Shown here: positions 51,802 to 60,058 of the stretch, in pieces
Layout: each line of letters opens with the position of its first letter
Position numbering within the stretch: the stretch's first letter is position 1
Notes under the pieces: model-generated
Seen by the model: the letters and a program-made list of their open reading frames with translations, nothing else
Databases searched by the model: none
Told to the model about the DNA's origin: nothing
Position numbers and translations under genes: made by a program
Source: Saccharothrix sp. ALI-22-I
GTDB lineage: Bacteria; Actinomycetota; Actinomycetes; Mycobacteriales; Pseudonocardiaceae
Length of the DNA: 64,000 nucleotides
Assembly: GCF_001984175.1 (NCBI RefSeq)
Contig: NZ_MTQP01000063.1
Span: forward strand, 1-64,000
Direction of reading: 5' to 3'

Positions 51802-52622
51802 TGGGTTTCCTCCTGGGGGTGGACCTCGTGGGCGGTCACGACCATGGATTCGAGCACGGGTCCGCCGAATGTAGTCGCCATGGCGACGTCGGAGGCGTCG
51901 CGGCCTCGGCCGATGACGATGCGTCCGGTGAGGCGGCGGTTGTTGCGGGGGTCGAAGGTCCACCAGCGTCCGCCGAGCCAGACTTCCATCCAGGCGGCGA
52001 AGTCCATGGGGTCGGGGTTGGTGTCGATGTCGGGGAGGTAGCCGAAGACGTAGCGGGCGGGGATGTTGAGGGATCGGCAGAAGGTGATGGCGAGGTGGGT
52101 GAAGTCGCGGCAGACGCCGAAGCCGCTGGTGTTGACGTCGTAGGCGGTGGATTGGGCGGTGGTGCTGCCGTAGCGGAATTCGAGGTGTTTGTTGACGTGG
52201 TCGCAGATGGCTTGGACGCGGCCGTAGCCGGTGGGGGTGGAGCCGAAGCGGGACCAGGCTTCGTCGCCGAGGACGTCGGGGAGGCAGTAGCGGCTGGGGA
52301 GGGTGTAGAGCAGGACGTCGTCGGGGAGTTGGTCGGGTGGTAGTTCGGGTGCGTTCTCGTCGGCGTCTTCGGTGGCGTCGGGGACGTCGACGAGTGCTTG
52401 GTAGGTGAAGGTGGATCGGCCGGCGGGGAGGACGAGTCGGAGGCAGCGGTTGCCGTAGAGGTCGGTGTAGTGGCCGGTGGGGGTGTCGGGGGTGGTGGTG
52501 TGGTGTTCTTCGAGAATCGTGACGGGTGGTTCGTCGCCGGGTTGGACCTGGAAGATGGTCGGGGTGGGGATTTCGGCGTGGTAGACGAACTCGCAGCCCA
52601 CTGCGATCCGGCGTGAGTCCAT
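51798..52622 (-). CDS. Transglutaminase-like protein with altered triad
   Basis: 274 residues, first gene of the pair. The core Cys171 (GFGVCRDFTHLA) and Asp224 (WTFDPRN) are present, but the motif that normally reads HAW is A-A-W (MDFAAWMEVW), so Ala209 replaces the expected His. The rest of the fold is intact (RYVFGYLPDID, GRWWTFDPRNN). Either the histidine is supplied elsewhere or the protein is a non-catalytic partner of the downstream enzyme. The ATG at 52622 is clear. Confidence 0.9.
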   Translation of the reverse strand: MDSRRIAVGCEFVYHAEIPTPTIFQVQPGDEPPVTILEEHHTTTPDTPTGHYTDLYGNRCLRLVLPAGRSTFTYQALVDVPDATEDADENAPELPPDQLPDDVLLYTLPSRYCLPDVLGDEAWSRFGSTPTGYGRVQAICDHVNKHLEFRYGSTTAQSTAYDVNTSGFGVCRDFTHLAITFCRSLNIPARYVFGYLPDIDTNPDPMDFAAWMEVWLGGRWWTFDPRNNRRLTGRIVIGRGRDASDVAMATTFGGPVLESMVVTAHEVHPQEETQ

Positions 52623-52697
52623 CGGGTCATGATCCCCTCGTTGTGTTACGGGGGAGTGTTACCCGTTCGGTGGCGTGGTCAAGCTTTGGGGTGCGCG

Positions 52698-52727
52698 AAG
52701 CCCCGGACACGTGGGTGTCCGGGGCTT
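52698..52727. terminator. Hairpin terminator after kamA-like gene and before the transglutaminase pair
   Basis: A perfect 13-bp stem AAGCCCCGGACAC (52698-52710)/52715-52727 with a four-base loop, 15 bp beyond the aminomutase stop. Confidence 0.85.
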
Positions 52728-52742
52728 GGCGTGGGGGGTGGT

Positions 52743-54131
52743 TCAGGCCTGGTCGGTCCACCATTGGCGGCCGGTGTCGCCGAGGGTGGAGATCGGGTCG
52801 TAGTAGGGGTAGCGGCGGTGGAGTGCTTCGGGGTCGTCGTGTTCGATGCCGGTGCGGTAGTTCTTGGTCCAGTAGGAGATGCCCAGTTCGCGGTCGTAGT
52901 CGTGGAGTTGGTGTACCCAGCGTTTGCCGACGTAGGGGACGTCGCAGACGATGCGGGGGGTGGCGTAGCCGGGGAGGTAGCCCATGATGGCGTGTTGGAG
53001 GTCTTGGGCTTCCCAGAGTGCGACGCGCCAGTGTTCGGCGTTGGGGATCATGTCGCACATGTAGAAGTAGTACGGCAGGATGTTCGCTTCGCCTTGGAGG
53101 GCGAAGCAGAGGTCGAGCAGGTCGTCGGGGGTGGCGTTGACGCCCCTCATGAGCACGCCTTGGTTGCGCACGTCGCGGATGCCGACTTCGAGGGCGGTGC
53201 GGGCGGCTTCGGCGACGAGTGGTGTGACGGATTGCACGTGGTTGACGTGGGTGTGGATGGCGAGGTTGACGCCGCGTCGGGAGGCGGTGCGGGCGACGCG
53301 TTCGAGGCCTTCGACGACTTTGGGTTGGATCCAGTGTTGGGGGAGTCCGGCGAGGGCTTTGGTGGCGAGGCGGATGTCGCGGACCGTTTCGATGTCGAGT
53401 AGTCGCATCAGGAACGATTCGAGTTGGGGCCAGGGGACGTTGGCGACGTCGCCGCCGGAGACGACGACGTCGCGTACGCCGGGTGTGCGCTTGAGGTAGT
53501 CGATGATCCGGTCTTGGCGGTCGACCGGTTTGAGGGTCAGTTTGTGTTTCTGGACCTGGGGGGTGGAGTTGCCGACGAGGTCCATGCGGGTGCAGTGGCC
53601 GCAGTACTGGGGGCAGGTGGAGACCAGTTCGGCGAGGACCTTGGTGGGGTAGCGGTGGGTGAGGCCTTCGACGACCCACATTTCGGCTTCGTGCAGGGAG
53701 TCGCGGGCGGAGTGGGGGTGGCTGGGCCAGTCCGGGTCGCGGTCGGAGCGCACGGGGAGCATGTAGCGGCGGATGGGGTCGGCGAGGAACGCCGTGGTGA
53801 ACGCTTCGGGGTCCTGGGGGGCGTCGGGGGCCATGGTGTTGAGCATCTGGGGCGGCACGAGCATGGACATCGTGGCCGTTTGTTCCTGGTCGGCGACGAG
53901 GTCTTCGTAGAAGCGGTCGGTGAGCAGGTCGCCGGTGAGGGTGCGGAGTTGTTTGAGGTTCTTGACGCAGTTGACGCGTTGCCATTGGGCGTCGCGCCAT
54001 TGGGCGTCGGTGACGTCGCGCCAGCCGGGGAAGCGGCGCCAGTCGGGTTCGACCAGTTCTCGGCGCACGTAGGTGTAGGGCTGTGGGTCAGCCCGGTGCA
54101 ACGTGGGTGCGGCCTCGTGCAGCGCAGTCAT
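52743..54131 (-). CDS. kamA: Lysine 2,3-aminomutase-family radical SAM protein
   Basis: 462 residues. The radical SAM cluster is Cys173-x3-Cys177-x2-Cys180 (CPQYCGHC). VVVSGGDVANVP, LAIHTHVNHVQSV, QGVLMRGVN and FYMCDMIPNAEHWR are typical of the KamA family, which moves the alpha-amino group of lysine to give beta-lysine using PLP. The PLP lysine loop is PYVGK (Lys403) instead of the clostridial PGGGGK, and the C-terminal zinc cysteines of that enzyme are not seen. A kdd gene 9 kb away supports lysine catabolism; beta-lysine for an antibiotic is the alternative. Confidence 0.88.
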   Translation of the reverse strand: MTALHEAAPTLHRADPQPYTYVRRELVEPDWRRFPGWRDVTDAQWRDAQWQRVNCVKNLKQLRTLTGDLLTDRFYEDLVADQEQTATMSMLVPPQMLNTMAPDAPQDPEAFTTAFLADPIRRYMLPVRSDRDPDWPSHPHSARDSLHEAEMWVVEGLTHRYPTKVLAELVSTCPQYCGHCTRMDLVGNSTPQVQKHKLTLKPVDRQDRIIDYLKRTPGVRDVVVSGGDVANVPWPQLESFLMRLLDIETVRDIRLATKALAGLPQHWIQPKVVEGLERVARTASRRGVNLAIHTHVNHVQSVTPLVAEAARTALEVGIRDVRNQGVLMRGVNATPDDLLDLCFALQGEANILPYYFYMCDMIPNAEHWRVALWEAQDLQHAIMGYLPGYATPRIVCDVPYVGKRWVHQLHDYDRELGISYWTKNYRTGIEHDDPEALHRRYPYYDPISTLGDTGRQWWTDQA

Positions 54132-54239
54132 CCATGCTCCCTACCGGTCAGGTGGCCTGAAGATATGCTGTCAGATGGCTAGTTCGACGTAAATATTTCG
54201 GCGGGGAGCGTTTCGGGCGGCTCGTGCGTTGGGGTGGGT

Positions 54240-54713
54240 ATGCGCGTGTTGGCGGTACTGCTCATCGGCTTGGCTGTCGAGGTCACCGCTCTGGTGGCGG
54301 CGTTCGGCGCCTGGGGTCTGCTCCCGACCCTGGGTCTGCTGATCCTGGGCGGGGTGGTGGGCTCGGTTCTGATGCGCCGTGAGGGCGCGCGGACGATGGC
54401 GGCGTTCTCGGAGGCGTTGCGGACGCGGCGCGCGCCGCATCAGGAGATCGCGGACGGGGTGCTGATCGCGGCGGCGGGGTTCCTGATCGTCGTGCCGGGG
54501 TTCATCAGCGATGTCGTGGGCCTGTTCTTGCTGTTCCCGCCGACGCGGCGGTTGGTCAGCAAGCGGATCGCGCGGCGGGCGGAGGAGCGTGAGCGGGCGA
54601 TGACGCTGAACCTGCGGTACGGGCAGCACCCGATGGCGGGTGGTGTGGTGGTCGACGGTGACGTGGTGGACGTCCGGCCGGAGACGCCGACGAACCGCCC
54701 CGAACTCACCTGA
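54240..54713 (+). CDS. fxsA: FxsA-family membrane protein
   Basis: A 157-residue FxsA-type protein: two hydrophobic hairpins, VLAVLLIGLAVEVTALVAAF plus LLPTLGLLILGGVVGSVLM, and VLIAAAGFLIVVPGFISDVV plus GLFLLFPPTRRLV; then a cytoplasmic tail. FxsA proteins influence phage exclusion in E. coli when overproduced; in actinobacteria the role is unknown. An in-frame GTG at 54234 is another start. It is divergent from kamA across an AT-rich 108-bp gap. Confidence 0.9.
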   Translation: MRVLAVLLIGLAVEVTALVAAFGAWGLLPTLGLLILGGVVGSVLMRREGARTMAAFSEALRTRRAPHQEIADGVLIAAAGFLIVVPGFISDVVGLFLLFPPTRRLVSKRIARRAEERERAMTLNLRYGQHPMAGGVVVDGDVVDVRPETPTNRPELT

Positions 54714-55148
54714 CCTCCGAGTCCCGCCACACGATCGGGTGATCATGGTCCGGCAACCTCAGGAAACGCTGTTATTTTATTCTTGAAACGTCGGTCAAAA
54801 CCAAGAGGAGCCCCCGAGACCACAAGCCCCCTGCCCGCCCCACCCTGACCCGAGCCGGCCCGAGTCGGCTGAGCAGATCCGGCCCTCGACCGGCCCGACT
54901 GAGCCGGCCCTCGACCGGCCCGGCCCGCCCAGACGGCCCGACCGAGCCGAAGCCGCGTGAGCGCTGGGCCGTCTGAACCGGCCGACCGAGCCGAACCCGA
55001 CCGAGCGCCGAGCCGTTCTGAACCGAGCGTCCGGAGCGAGCGAACCGTCCGGAGCGAGCGAATCGTCCGGAGTGGGCCCGGCCTCGGTGTGTGAGGTGTG
55101 CCGGGTGTGTCCGGTTCGCCTGCCGGCTCGTGGGGTACGTGAGACGGC
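54714..55148. repeat. Repeat-rich low-complexity intergenic region
   Basis: 435 bp without a credible gene. It contains an AT-rich patch (54769-54800), then about 250 bp built from CCGAGCCG/CCGACCG-type words, including the 19-mer CCGGCCCTCGACCGGCCCG at 54879-54897 and 54904-54922. An 18-bp tandem repeat CGTCCGGAGCGAGCGAA[CT] follows (55028-55045, 55046-55063, partial to 55072). Confidence 0.8.
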
Positions 55149-56108
55149 ATGACCGTCATCGGTGTGCACGCGTCGCACGAGCAGGTTCATCCGTCCGCGT
55201 TGTTGGCCGCGGTCCGGCAGGCGGAGGAGGTGGGGTTCGACGCGGCGATGAGTTCGGATCACTTCTCGCCGTGGAGTGCGCGTCAGGGGCAGTCGGCGTT
55301 CGCGTGGTCGTGGTTGGGGGCGGCGATGCAGGCGACGGGGTTGCCGTTCGGGGTGGTGAACGCGCCTGGTCAGCGGTATCACCCGGCGATCGTGGCGCAG
55401 GCGATCGGGACGTTGGGGGCGATGTTCCCGGGTCGGTTGTGGGTGGCGTTGGGCAGTGGTGAGGCGAGCAACGAGCACATCACCGGTGATCCGTGGCCGC
55501 GTAAGGAGGTGCGCAACGCGCGGTTGCGGGAGTGCGTGGAGGTGATCCGGGCGTTGTTGGCGGGGGAGGAGGTCTCGCATGACGGGCTGGTGCGGGTGGA
55601 TCGGGCGCGGTTGTGGACGAGACCGGAGGAGCCTCCGCGGCTGGTGGGTGCGGCGGTGAGTGAGCCGACCGCGCGGTGGTGTGCGGAGTGGGCGGACGGG
55701 TTGATCACCGTGAACGCACCCGTGGAGCACCTGAAGCGGGTGGTGGGGGCGTATCGGGACGCGGGTGGTCGGGGGTCGTTGTACCTGCAGGTGCACCTGA
55801 GCTGGGCGGAGTCGGAGGAGGAGGCGCGGGCGGTCGCGCACGAGCAGTGGCGGAGCAATGTGTTCGGTCCGCCGGTGTGCTGGGACCTGGAGACGGCGGA
55901 GCACTTCGACGTGGCGTCGGAGCACGTGACGGCCGAGCGGGTGGCGGAGGTGGTCAACGTGTCGTCGGACCTGGGCCGGCACACCGGAATGTTGCGCGAT
56001 TACGTCGACCTGGGGTTCGAAGGGCTTTTCCTGCATCACGTGGGTCGGGAGCAGGGGCGTTTCCTGGAGGCGTTCGGTGCGCGGGTGCTGCCGGAGGTGC
56101 GGGCGTGA
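55149..56108 (+). CDS. LLM-class flavin/F420-type oxidoreductase
   Basis: A 319-residue luciferase-like monooxygenase-fold protein: AEEVGFDAAMSSDHFSPWSA, AIVAQAIGTLGAMFPGRLWV, ALGSGEASNEHITGD, LGFEGLFLHHVGREQGRFLE. It resembles F420-dependent glucose-6-phosphate dehydrogenase relatives. ATG 55149 is close to the repeat region. Its stop overlaps the GTG of the GH13 gene, so the two products are made together; a link with glucose/trehalose metabolism is inferred. Confidence 0.9.
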   Translation: MTVIGVHASHEQVHPSALLAAVRQAEEVGFDAAMSSDHFSPWSARQGQSAFAWSWLGAAMQATGLPFGVVNAPGQRYHPAIVAQAIGTLGAMFPGRLWVALGSGEASNEHITGDPWPRKEVRNARLRECVEVIRALLAGEEVSHDGLVRVDRARLWTRPEEPPRLVGAAVSEPTARWCAEWADGLITVNAPVEHLKRVVGAYRDAGGRGSLYLQVHLSWAESEEEARAVAHEQWRSNVFGPPVCWDLETAEHFDVASEHVTAERVAEVVNVSSDLGRHTGMLRDYVDLGFEGLFLHHVGREQGRFLEAFGARVLPEVRA

Positions 56109-57649
56109 AGCTGACCAGGACGGCGGACCTGTGGTGGAAGAACGCGGTGGTGTACTGCCTGGACGTGGAGAAGTTCCACGATTCCGACGGCAGCGGCTGT
56201 GGTGATTTCCGGGGGTTGACGCAGCGGATCGACCACTTGCACCGGTTGGGTGTGACGTGTGTGTGGTTGATGCCGTTCTTCCCGACGCCGGAGCGGGACG
56301 ACGGGTACGACATCACCGATTTCTACGGCGTGGACCCGCGGTTGGGGACGTTGGGCGATTTCGTGGAGTTCGTCCGCACGGCGCGTGACCGGGGTATCCG
56401 GGTGATCGCGGACCTCGTGGTGAACCACACGTCGGACCAGCACCCGTGGTTCCAGAGCGCGCGGGAGCCGGACAGCCCGTTCCGCGACTGGTACGTGTGG
56501 CGGGACCAGCCGCCGCCGGACGCGGAGAAGGGGGTGGTGTTCCCGGACAAGGAGAAGTCGCTGTGGACCTACGACCGCAAGGCGAAGCAGTACTACCTGC
56601 ACCGGTTCTACCGGCACCAGCCGGACCTGAACGTGGCGAACCCGGCAGTGCGGGACGAGATCGCGCGGGTGATGGGGTTCTGGATGGAGTTGGGGTTGTC
56701 GGGGTTCCGGGTGGACGCGGTGCCGTTCCTGTTGGAGGCGCCGATCGAGGAGCTGCCGGATCCGCACGACTACCTGGGTGACCTGCGGGCGTTCCTGTCG
56801 CGGCGCAACGGTGAGGCGGTGCTGCTGGGCGAGGTGAACCTGCCGTACGCGGAGACGATGAAGTTCTTCGGCCACAACGACGGTGTGGGCGACGAGCTGC
56901 ACATGTGTTTCGACTTCATCGGGATGCAGCAGATGTACCTGTCGTTGGCGCGGCAGGACGCGGGGCCGTTGACGCACGCGTTGGGGGAGCGGCCGCAGCC
57001 GCCGCGTGACTGCCATTGGGCGACGTTCGTGCGCAACCACGACGAGTTGACGTTGGACAAGCTGACCGTGCCGGAGCGTCGGGAGGTGTTCGACGCGTTC
57101 GGTCCGGAGGAGGAGATGCAGCTGTACGGGCGGGGGTTGCGGCGTCGGTTGCCGGGGATGTTGGGGCACGACATGCGCCGTATCCGCATGGTGTACAGCC
57201 TGTTGTTCTCGCTGCCGGGGACGCCGGTGTTGTTCTACGGCGAGGAGCTCGGCATGACCGAGGACCTCGCTTTGGAGGGGCGGGAGGCGGTGCGCACGCC
57301 GATGTGGTGGGACGCGGAGGCGGAGCAGCGGTGGGATCCGGAGTCGCTGCTGGCGTGGACGCGGCTGCTCGTCGAGCGGTACCGGGAGTGTCCGGAGTTG
57401 GCGTGGGGCGCGTTCCGGGTGGTGGACACGGCGGATTCGGGGGTGTTCGCGCACCGCTGCGACATCGACGGCGGCACGGTCGTCGCGGTGCACAACCTGG
57501 CCGACCGGGATGCGGCGGTGGAGCTGCCGGAGCTGGAGGGCGAGCTGGCCGACGTGCTGGTGGACGGCACGGTCGAGGTGAAGGACGGGAAGGCGCGGAT
57601 CGAGTTGGGCCCGTACGACTGCCGGTGGTTCCGCCAGGTGAGGCGGTAG
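56105..57649 (+). CDS. Alpha-amylase family (GH13) glycosidase, trehalose-synthase-like
   Basis: A 514-residue intracellular GH13 enzyme: DVEKFHDSDGSGCGDFRGLT, DLVVNHTSDQHPWF (conserved region I), GFRVDAVPFL (nucleophile Asp), VLLGEVNLP (acid/base Glu) and FVRNHDELTLDKL (third acid). No signal peptide is present. The start DLWWKNAVVYCLDVEKF and overall length resemble trehalose synthase or related alpha-glucosidases. GTG 56105 overlaps the LLM gene stop. The 3' end lies within a 19-bp tandem duplication. Confidence 0.92.
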   Translation: MKLTRTADLWWKNAVVYCLDVEKFHDSDGSGCGDFRGLTQRIDHLHRLGVTCVWLMPFFPTPERDDGYDITDFYGVDPRLGTLGDFVEFVRTARDRGIRVIADLVVNHTSDQHPWFQSAREPDSPFRDWYVWRDQPPPDAEKGVVFPDKEKSLWTYDRKAKQYYLHRFYRHQPDLNVANPAVRDEIARVMGFWMELGLSGFRVDAVPFLLEAPIEELPDPHDYLGDLRAFLSRRNGEAVLLGEVNLPYAETMKFFGHNDGVGDELHMCFDFIGMQQMYLSLARQDAGPLTHALGERPQPPRDCHWATFVRNHDELTLDKLTVPERREVFDAFGPEEEMQLYGRGLRRRLPGMLGHDMRRIRMVYSLLFSLPGTPVLFYGEELGMTEDLALEGREAVRTPMWWDAEAEQRWDPESLLAWTRLLVERYRECPELAWGAFRVVDTADSGVFAHRCDIDGGTVVAVHNLADRDAAVELPELEGELADVLVDGTVEVKDGKARIELGPYDCRWFRQVRR

Positions 57650-57672
57650 CCGTCAGGTGAGGCGGTAGCCGT
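57635..57672. repeat. 19-bp tandem duplication at the convergent gene ends
   Basis: CAGGTGAGGCGGTAGCCGT occurs at 57635-57653 and again at 57654-57672. Copy 1 encodes the C-terminus and stop of the GH13 enzyme (rightward); copy 2 encodes the C-terminus of the response regulator, whose stop lies at the junction (57653-57655). Confidence 0.9.
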
Positions 57673-58321
57673 GGGAGGGCCGGTTGGCCATGCCGTAGCG
57701 GGGCAGGACCTCGGCTTTGCCGACGGTGACGAGGTGTTCGAGGTAGCGGCGGGCGCTGACGCGGGAGAGCCCGGCGCGGTCGCCGACCTCCTGGGCCGAG
57801 AGGTCGACGTCGGTGGTCCTCAACGCGTCCACGACGAGTTTCAGCGTCACGGGGGACAGGCCCTTGGGCAGTGCGACGCGGGGCCGGTGCTGCAGGAGCT
57901 GGTCGACCTCGTCCTGGTCGAGCCAGGGGCCCAGGCGCTGCACTTCGGTGCGGCGGGCGAGGTATTCGCGCATGCGGTCCAGGAACGCGGCGCGGGTGAA
58001 CGGTTTGACCAGGTAGTGGTCGACGCCGCGGGACATCGCCTGCCGCACGGTCTCGCGTTCGCGGGCCGCGGTCACCGCGATGACGTCGATCGGCGGCCCG
58101 GGGCGGGCGCGCAGCCGGGCCAGCACCTCCAGCCCGGACATGTCGGGCAGGTGGATGTCGAGCATCACCAGGTCGGGGCGCAGCGCCTCGACCGCGCGCA
58201 GTGCCTCGCCGCCGCCGTGGGCCTCGCCGACGACGGTGAACTCCGGCAGCGACTCCAGGAAGCCGCGGTGCACGGCGGCGACGGCGAAATCGTCGTCCAC
58301 GACGAGCGTGCGCACGGTCAT
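57653..58321 (-). CDS. CitB/DcuR-type response regulator
   Basis: A 222-residue regulator: receiver domain with TLVVDDDFAVAAVHRGFLES, phospho-acceptor Asp in DLVMLDIHLPDMSG and Lys in YLVKPFTRAAF, then a winged helix-turn-helix (VDLSAQEVGDRAGLSRVSAR, RYLEHLVTVGKAEVLPRYG). ATG 58321 overlaps the kinase stop. Together with the kinase it should control the divergent tctCBA genes. Confidence 0.93.
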   Translation of the reverse strand: MTVRTLVVDDDFAVAAVHRGFLESLPEFTVVGEAHGGGEALRAVEALRPDLVMLDIHLPDMSGLEVLARLRARPGPPIDVIAVTAARERETVRQAMSRGVDHYLVKPFTRAAFLDRMREYLARRTEVQRLGPWLDQDEVDQLLQHRPRVALPKGLSPVTLKLVVDALRTTDVDLSAQEVGDRAGLSRVSARRYLEHLVTVGKAEVLPRYGMANRPSHGYRLT

Positions 58322-59898
58322 CGGACGGCCTCCGGCAGCCACACGTCGAACGACGCGCCGCCCAGTTCCGATTCGGAGATCCTTACCCGGCCGCTGCGCC
58401 GGGTGACCACTCTGGACACCAATGCCAGTCCGATCCCTCGTCCGTGTGCGCCTCGCGGCGCCTTGGAGCTCACGCCCAGCGTGAAGATCCGTCCACGCTG
58501 GGATTCCTCCACGCCCGGCCCGTCGTCGTCCACGACGACCCGCACGCCCGACGGGTCCGACCGCACCAGGACCCGCACGGTCCCGCCGGTGGACACCGCG
58601 TCCACGGCGTTGTCGACCAGGTTGCCCAGCACGGTCAGCGCGTCGTCGCCGGTGCGGGAGTCCACGGTGGACGACGGGTCCAGCCGCAGGGCGACGCCGC
58701 GTTCGTGCGCGGTGGACGACTTGGCCAGCAGCAGCGCGGCGAGCGCGGGGTCGGTCATGGCGCCGCCGATGATGTCGGAGGTCACCGATCCGGCGCCGCC
58801 GACCCGTTCGATGTAGCGCACGGCGTCCTCGCGGCGGTCGAGTTCGACCAGGCCGCTGATGACGTGCAGGTGGTTGGTGAACTCGTGGGCCTGGGCGCGC
58901 AGTACTTCGGTGACGGTGCGCTGGCCGTCGAGTTCGCGCAGCGCGTCGTGCAGTTCGGTGCGGTCGCGCAGGGTGAGCACGATGCCGACGGGCCGGCCGT
59001 CGGTCTTGGCGGTCATCCGGTTGGCGACCAGGACGCGTTCGCCGGCCAGCACTAGCCGGTCGGCGACGTCGTCGCCGGTGCGGGCCAGGTCGAGCAGCCC
59101 GCCGTCCTCCAGCACGGCCGCGGCGGGTTTGCCGGTGGGATCCTCGGTGAGGCCGAGCAGCCGCATCGCCTCGTCGTTGACCAGGGCGAGGCGTTCGCGG
59201 TCGTCGACGGCGACGACGCCTTCGCGGATGCCGTGCAGCATCGCGTCGCGGGTCTCCAGCAGTTGGGCGATCTCGGCGGGTTCGAGCCGGAACGTGCGTT
59301 TGCGGACCATCCGGGTGACCAGTGCCGCGCCCAGCACGCCGACGAGCGCGGCGGCGGCGAGCCAGCCGATCAGCCGCGGCAGGTCCTCGGCCAGGTCGGC
59401 GGCCAGCGCGCTTTCCAGGATGCCGACCGAGGCCATGCCGATGATGTCGCCCGACGGCGACCGCACCGGCACCTTCGCCCGCAGCGACGTGCCCAGGGTG
59501 CCGGTCTCGGTGCCGACGAACACCTGTCCGGACAGCGCGGTGCTGGGGTCGGTGGAGACCTTCTCGCCGATCCGGTCGGGGTCGGGGTGGGCGTAGCGGA
59601 CGCCGTTGCGGTCGGTCACCACGACGTAGGTGACGCCGGAGGCCTTGCGGATCAGTTCCGCCAGTGGCTGGATCGTCGCCGGGGGGTCCGGCGAGTCGAA
59701 CGCCTCGACCACCGTGGGCAGCCGGGCCACGCTTTCGGCCACCGACAGCATCCGGTCCATGTACGACTCGCGGATCCGGTCGCTCTGCAGTTTCGCCGCC
59801 AACAGCCCGGCCGCGCTGGTGGTGGCCAGCACGATGACGACCTGCAGCACGAGCAGGGTGACGCCGAGGGGGATCGAGCGGCGACGCATGGCCCGCAT
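58318..59898 (-). CDS. CitA/DcuS-type sensor histidine kinase
   Basis: 526 residues: first membrane span (about 10-35, GVTLLVLQVVIVLATTSAAG), an extracytoplasmic PAS-like ligand domain (about 40-170; ASGVTYVVVTDRNGVRYAHP, GVRYAHPDPDRIGEKVSTDP), a second span (about 172-195), a PAS domain and the kinase core with H-box QAHEFTNHLHVISGL, N-box NLVDNAVDA and G-box GRGIGLALV. This is the citrate/C4-dicarboxylate sensor layout. It lies divergent from tctCBA. ATG 59898 has AGGTAAG upstream; ATG 59889 is also possible. Confidence 0.94.
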   Translation of the reverse strand: MRAMRRRSIPLGVTLLVLQVVIVLATTSAAGLLAAKLQSDRIRESYMDRMLSVAESVARLPTVVEAFDSPDPPATIQPLAELIRKASGVTYVVVTDRNGVRYAHPDPDRIGEKVSTDPSTALSGQVFVGTETGTLGTSLRAKVPVRSPSGDIIGMASVGILESALAADLAEDLPRLIGWLAAAALVGVLGAALVTRMVRKRTFRLEPAEIAQLLETRDAMLHGIREGVVAVDDRERLALVNDEAMRLLGLTEDPTGKPAAAVLEDGGLLDLARTGDDVADRLVLAGERVLVANRMTAKTDGRPVGIVLTLRDRTELHDALRELDGQRTVTEVLRAQAHEFTNHLHVISGLVELDRREDAVRYIERVGGAGSVTSDIIGGAMTDPALAALLLAKSSTAHERGVALRLDPSSTVDSRTGDDALTVLGNLVDNAVDAVSTGGTVRVLVRSDPSGVRVVVDDDGPGVEESQRGRIFTLGVSSKAPRGAHGRGIGLALVSRVVTRRSGRVRISESELGGASFDVWLPEAVR

Positions 59899-59913
59899 TC
59901 TTACCTGTGAGCC

Positions 59914-59952
59914 CGACCACGACCAAAACGACCAATACGGCCCTTACGACCT
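59914..59952. promoter_or_regulatory. CGACC[AT] direct repeats between the kinase and tctC
   Basis: CGACCA at 59914, 59920 and 59929 and CGACCT at 59947, all in the same orientation, lie 16-54 bp upstream of the kinase start. They are candidate binding sites for the neighbouring response regulator. Confidence 0.45.
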
Positions 59953-60058
59953 TTGCCCGTCCCCGCGCCGGTCGTGCTCCTACCGTTCCCGCGCACCGGA
60001 GCGACGGCGCACCGGGCTTGGCCGGCAGGCCGAATTGGTGTTTGTGGTGGAGGACCCG

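Noticed and set aside
54743..55159. Leftward 138-codon frame with RSLRT/GS repeats
   Set aside because: The repeats are just the translation of the DNA tandem repeat; the start would collide with the LLM gene and no ribosome site is present.
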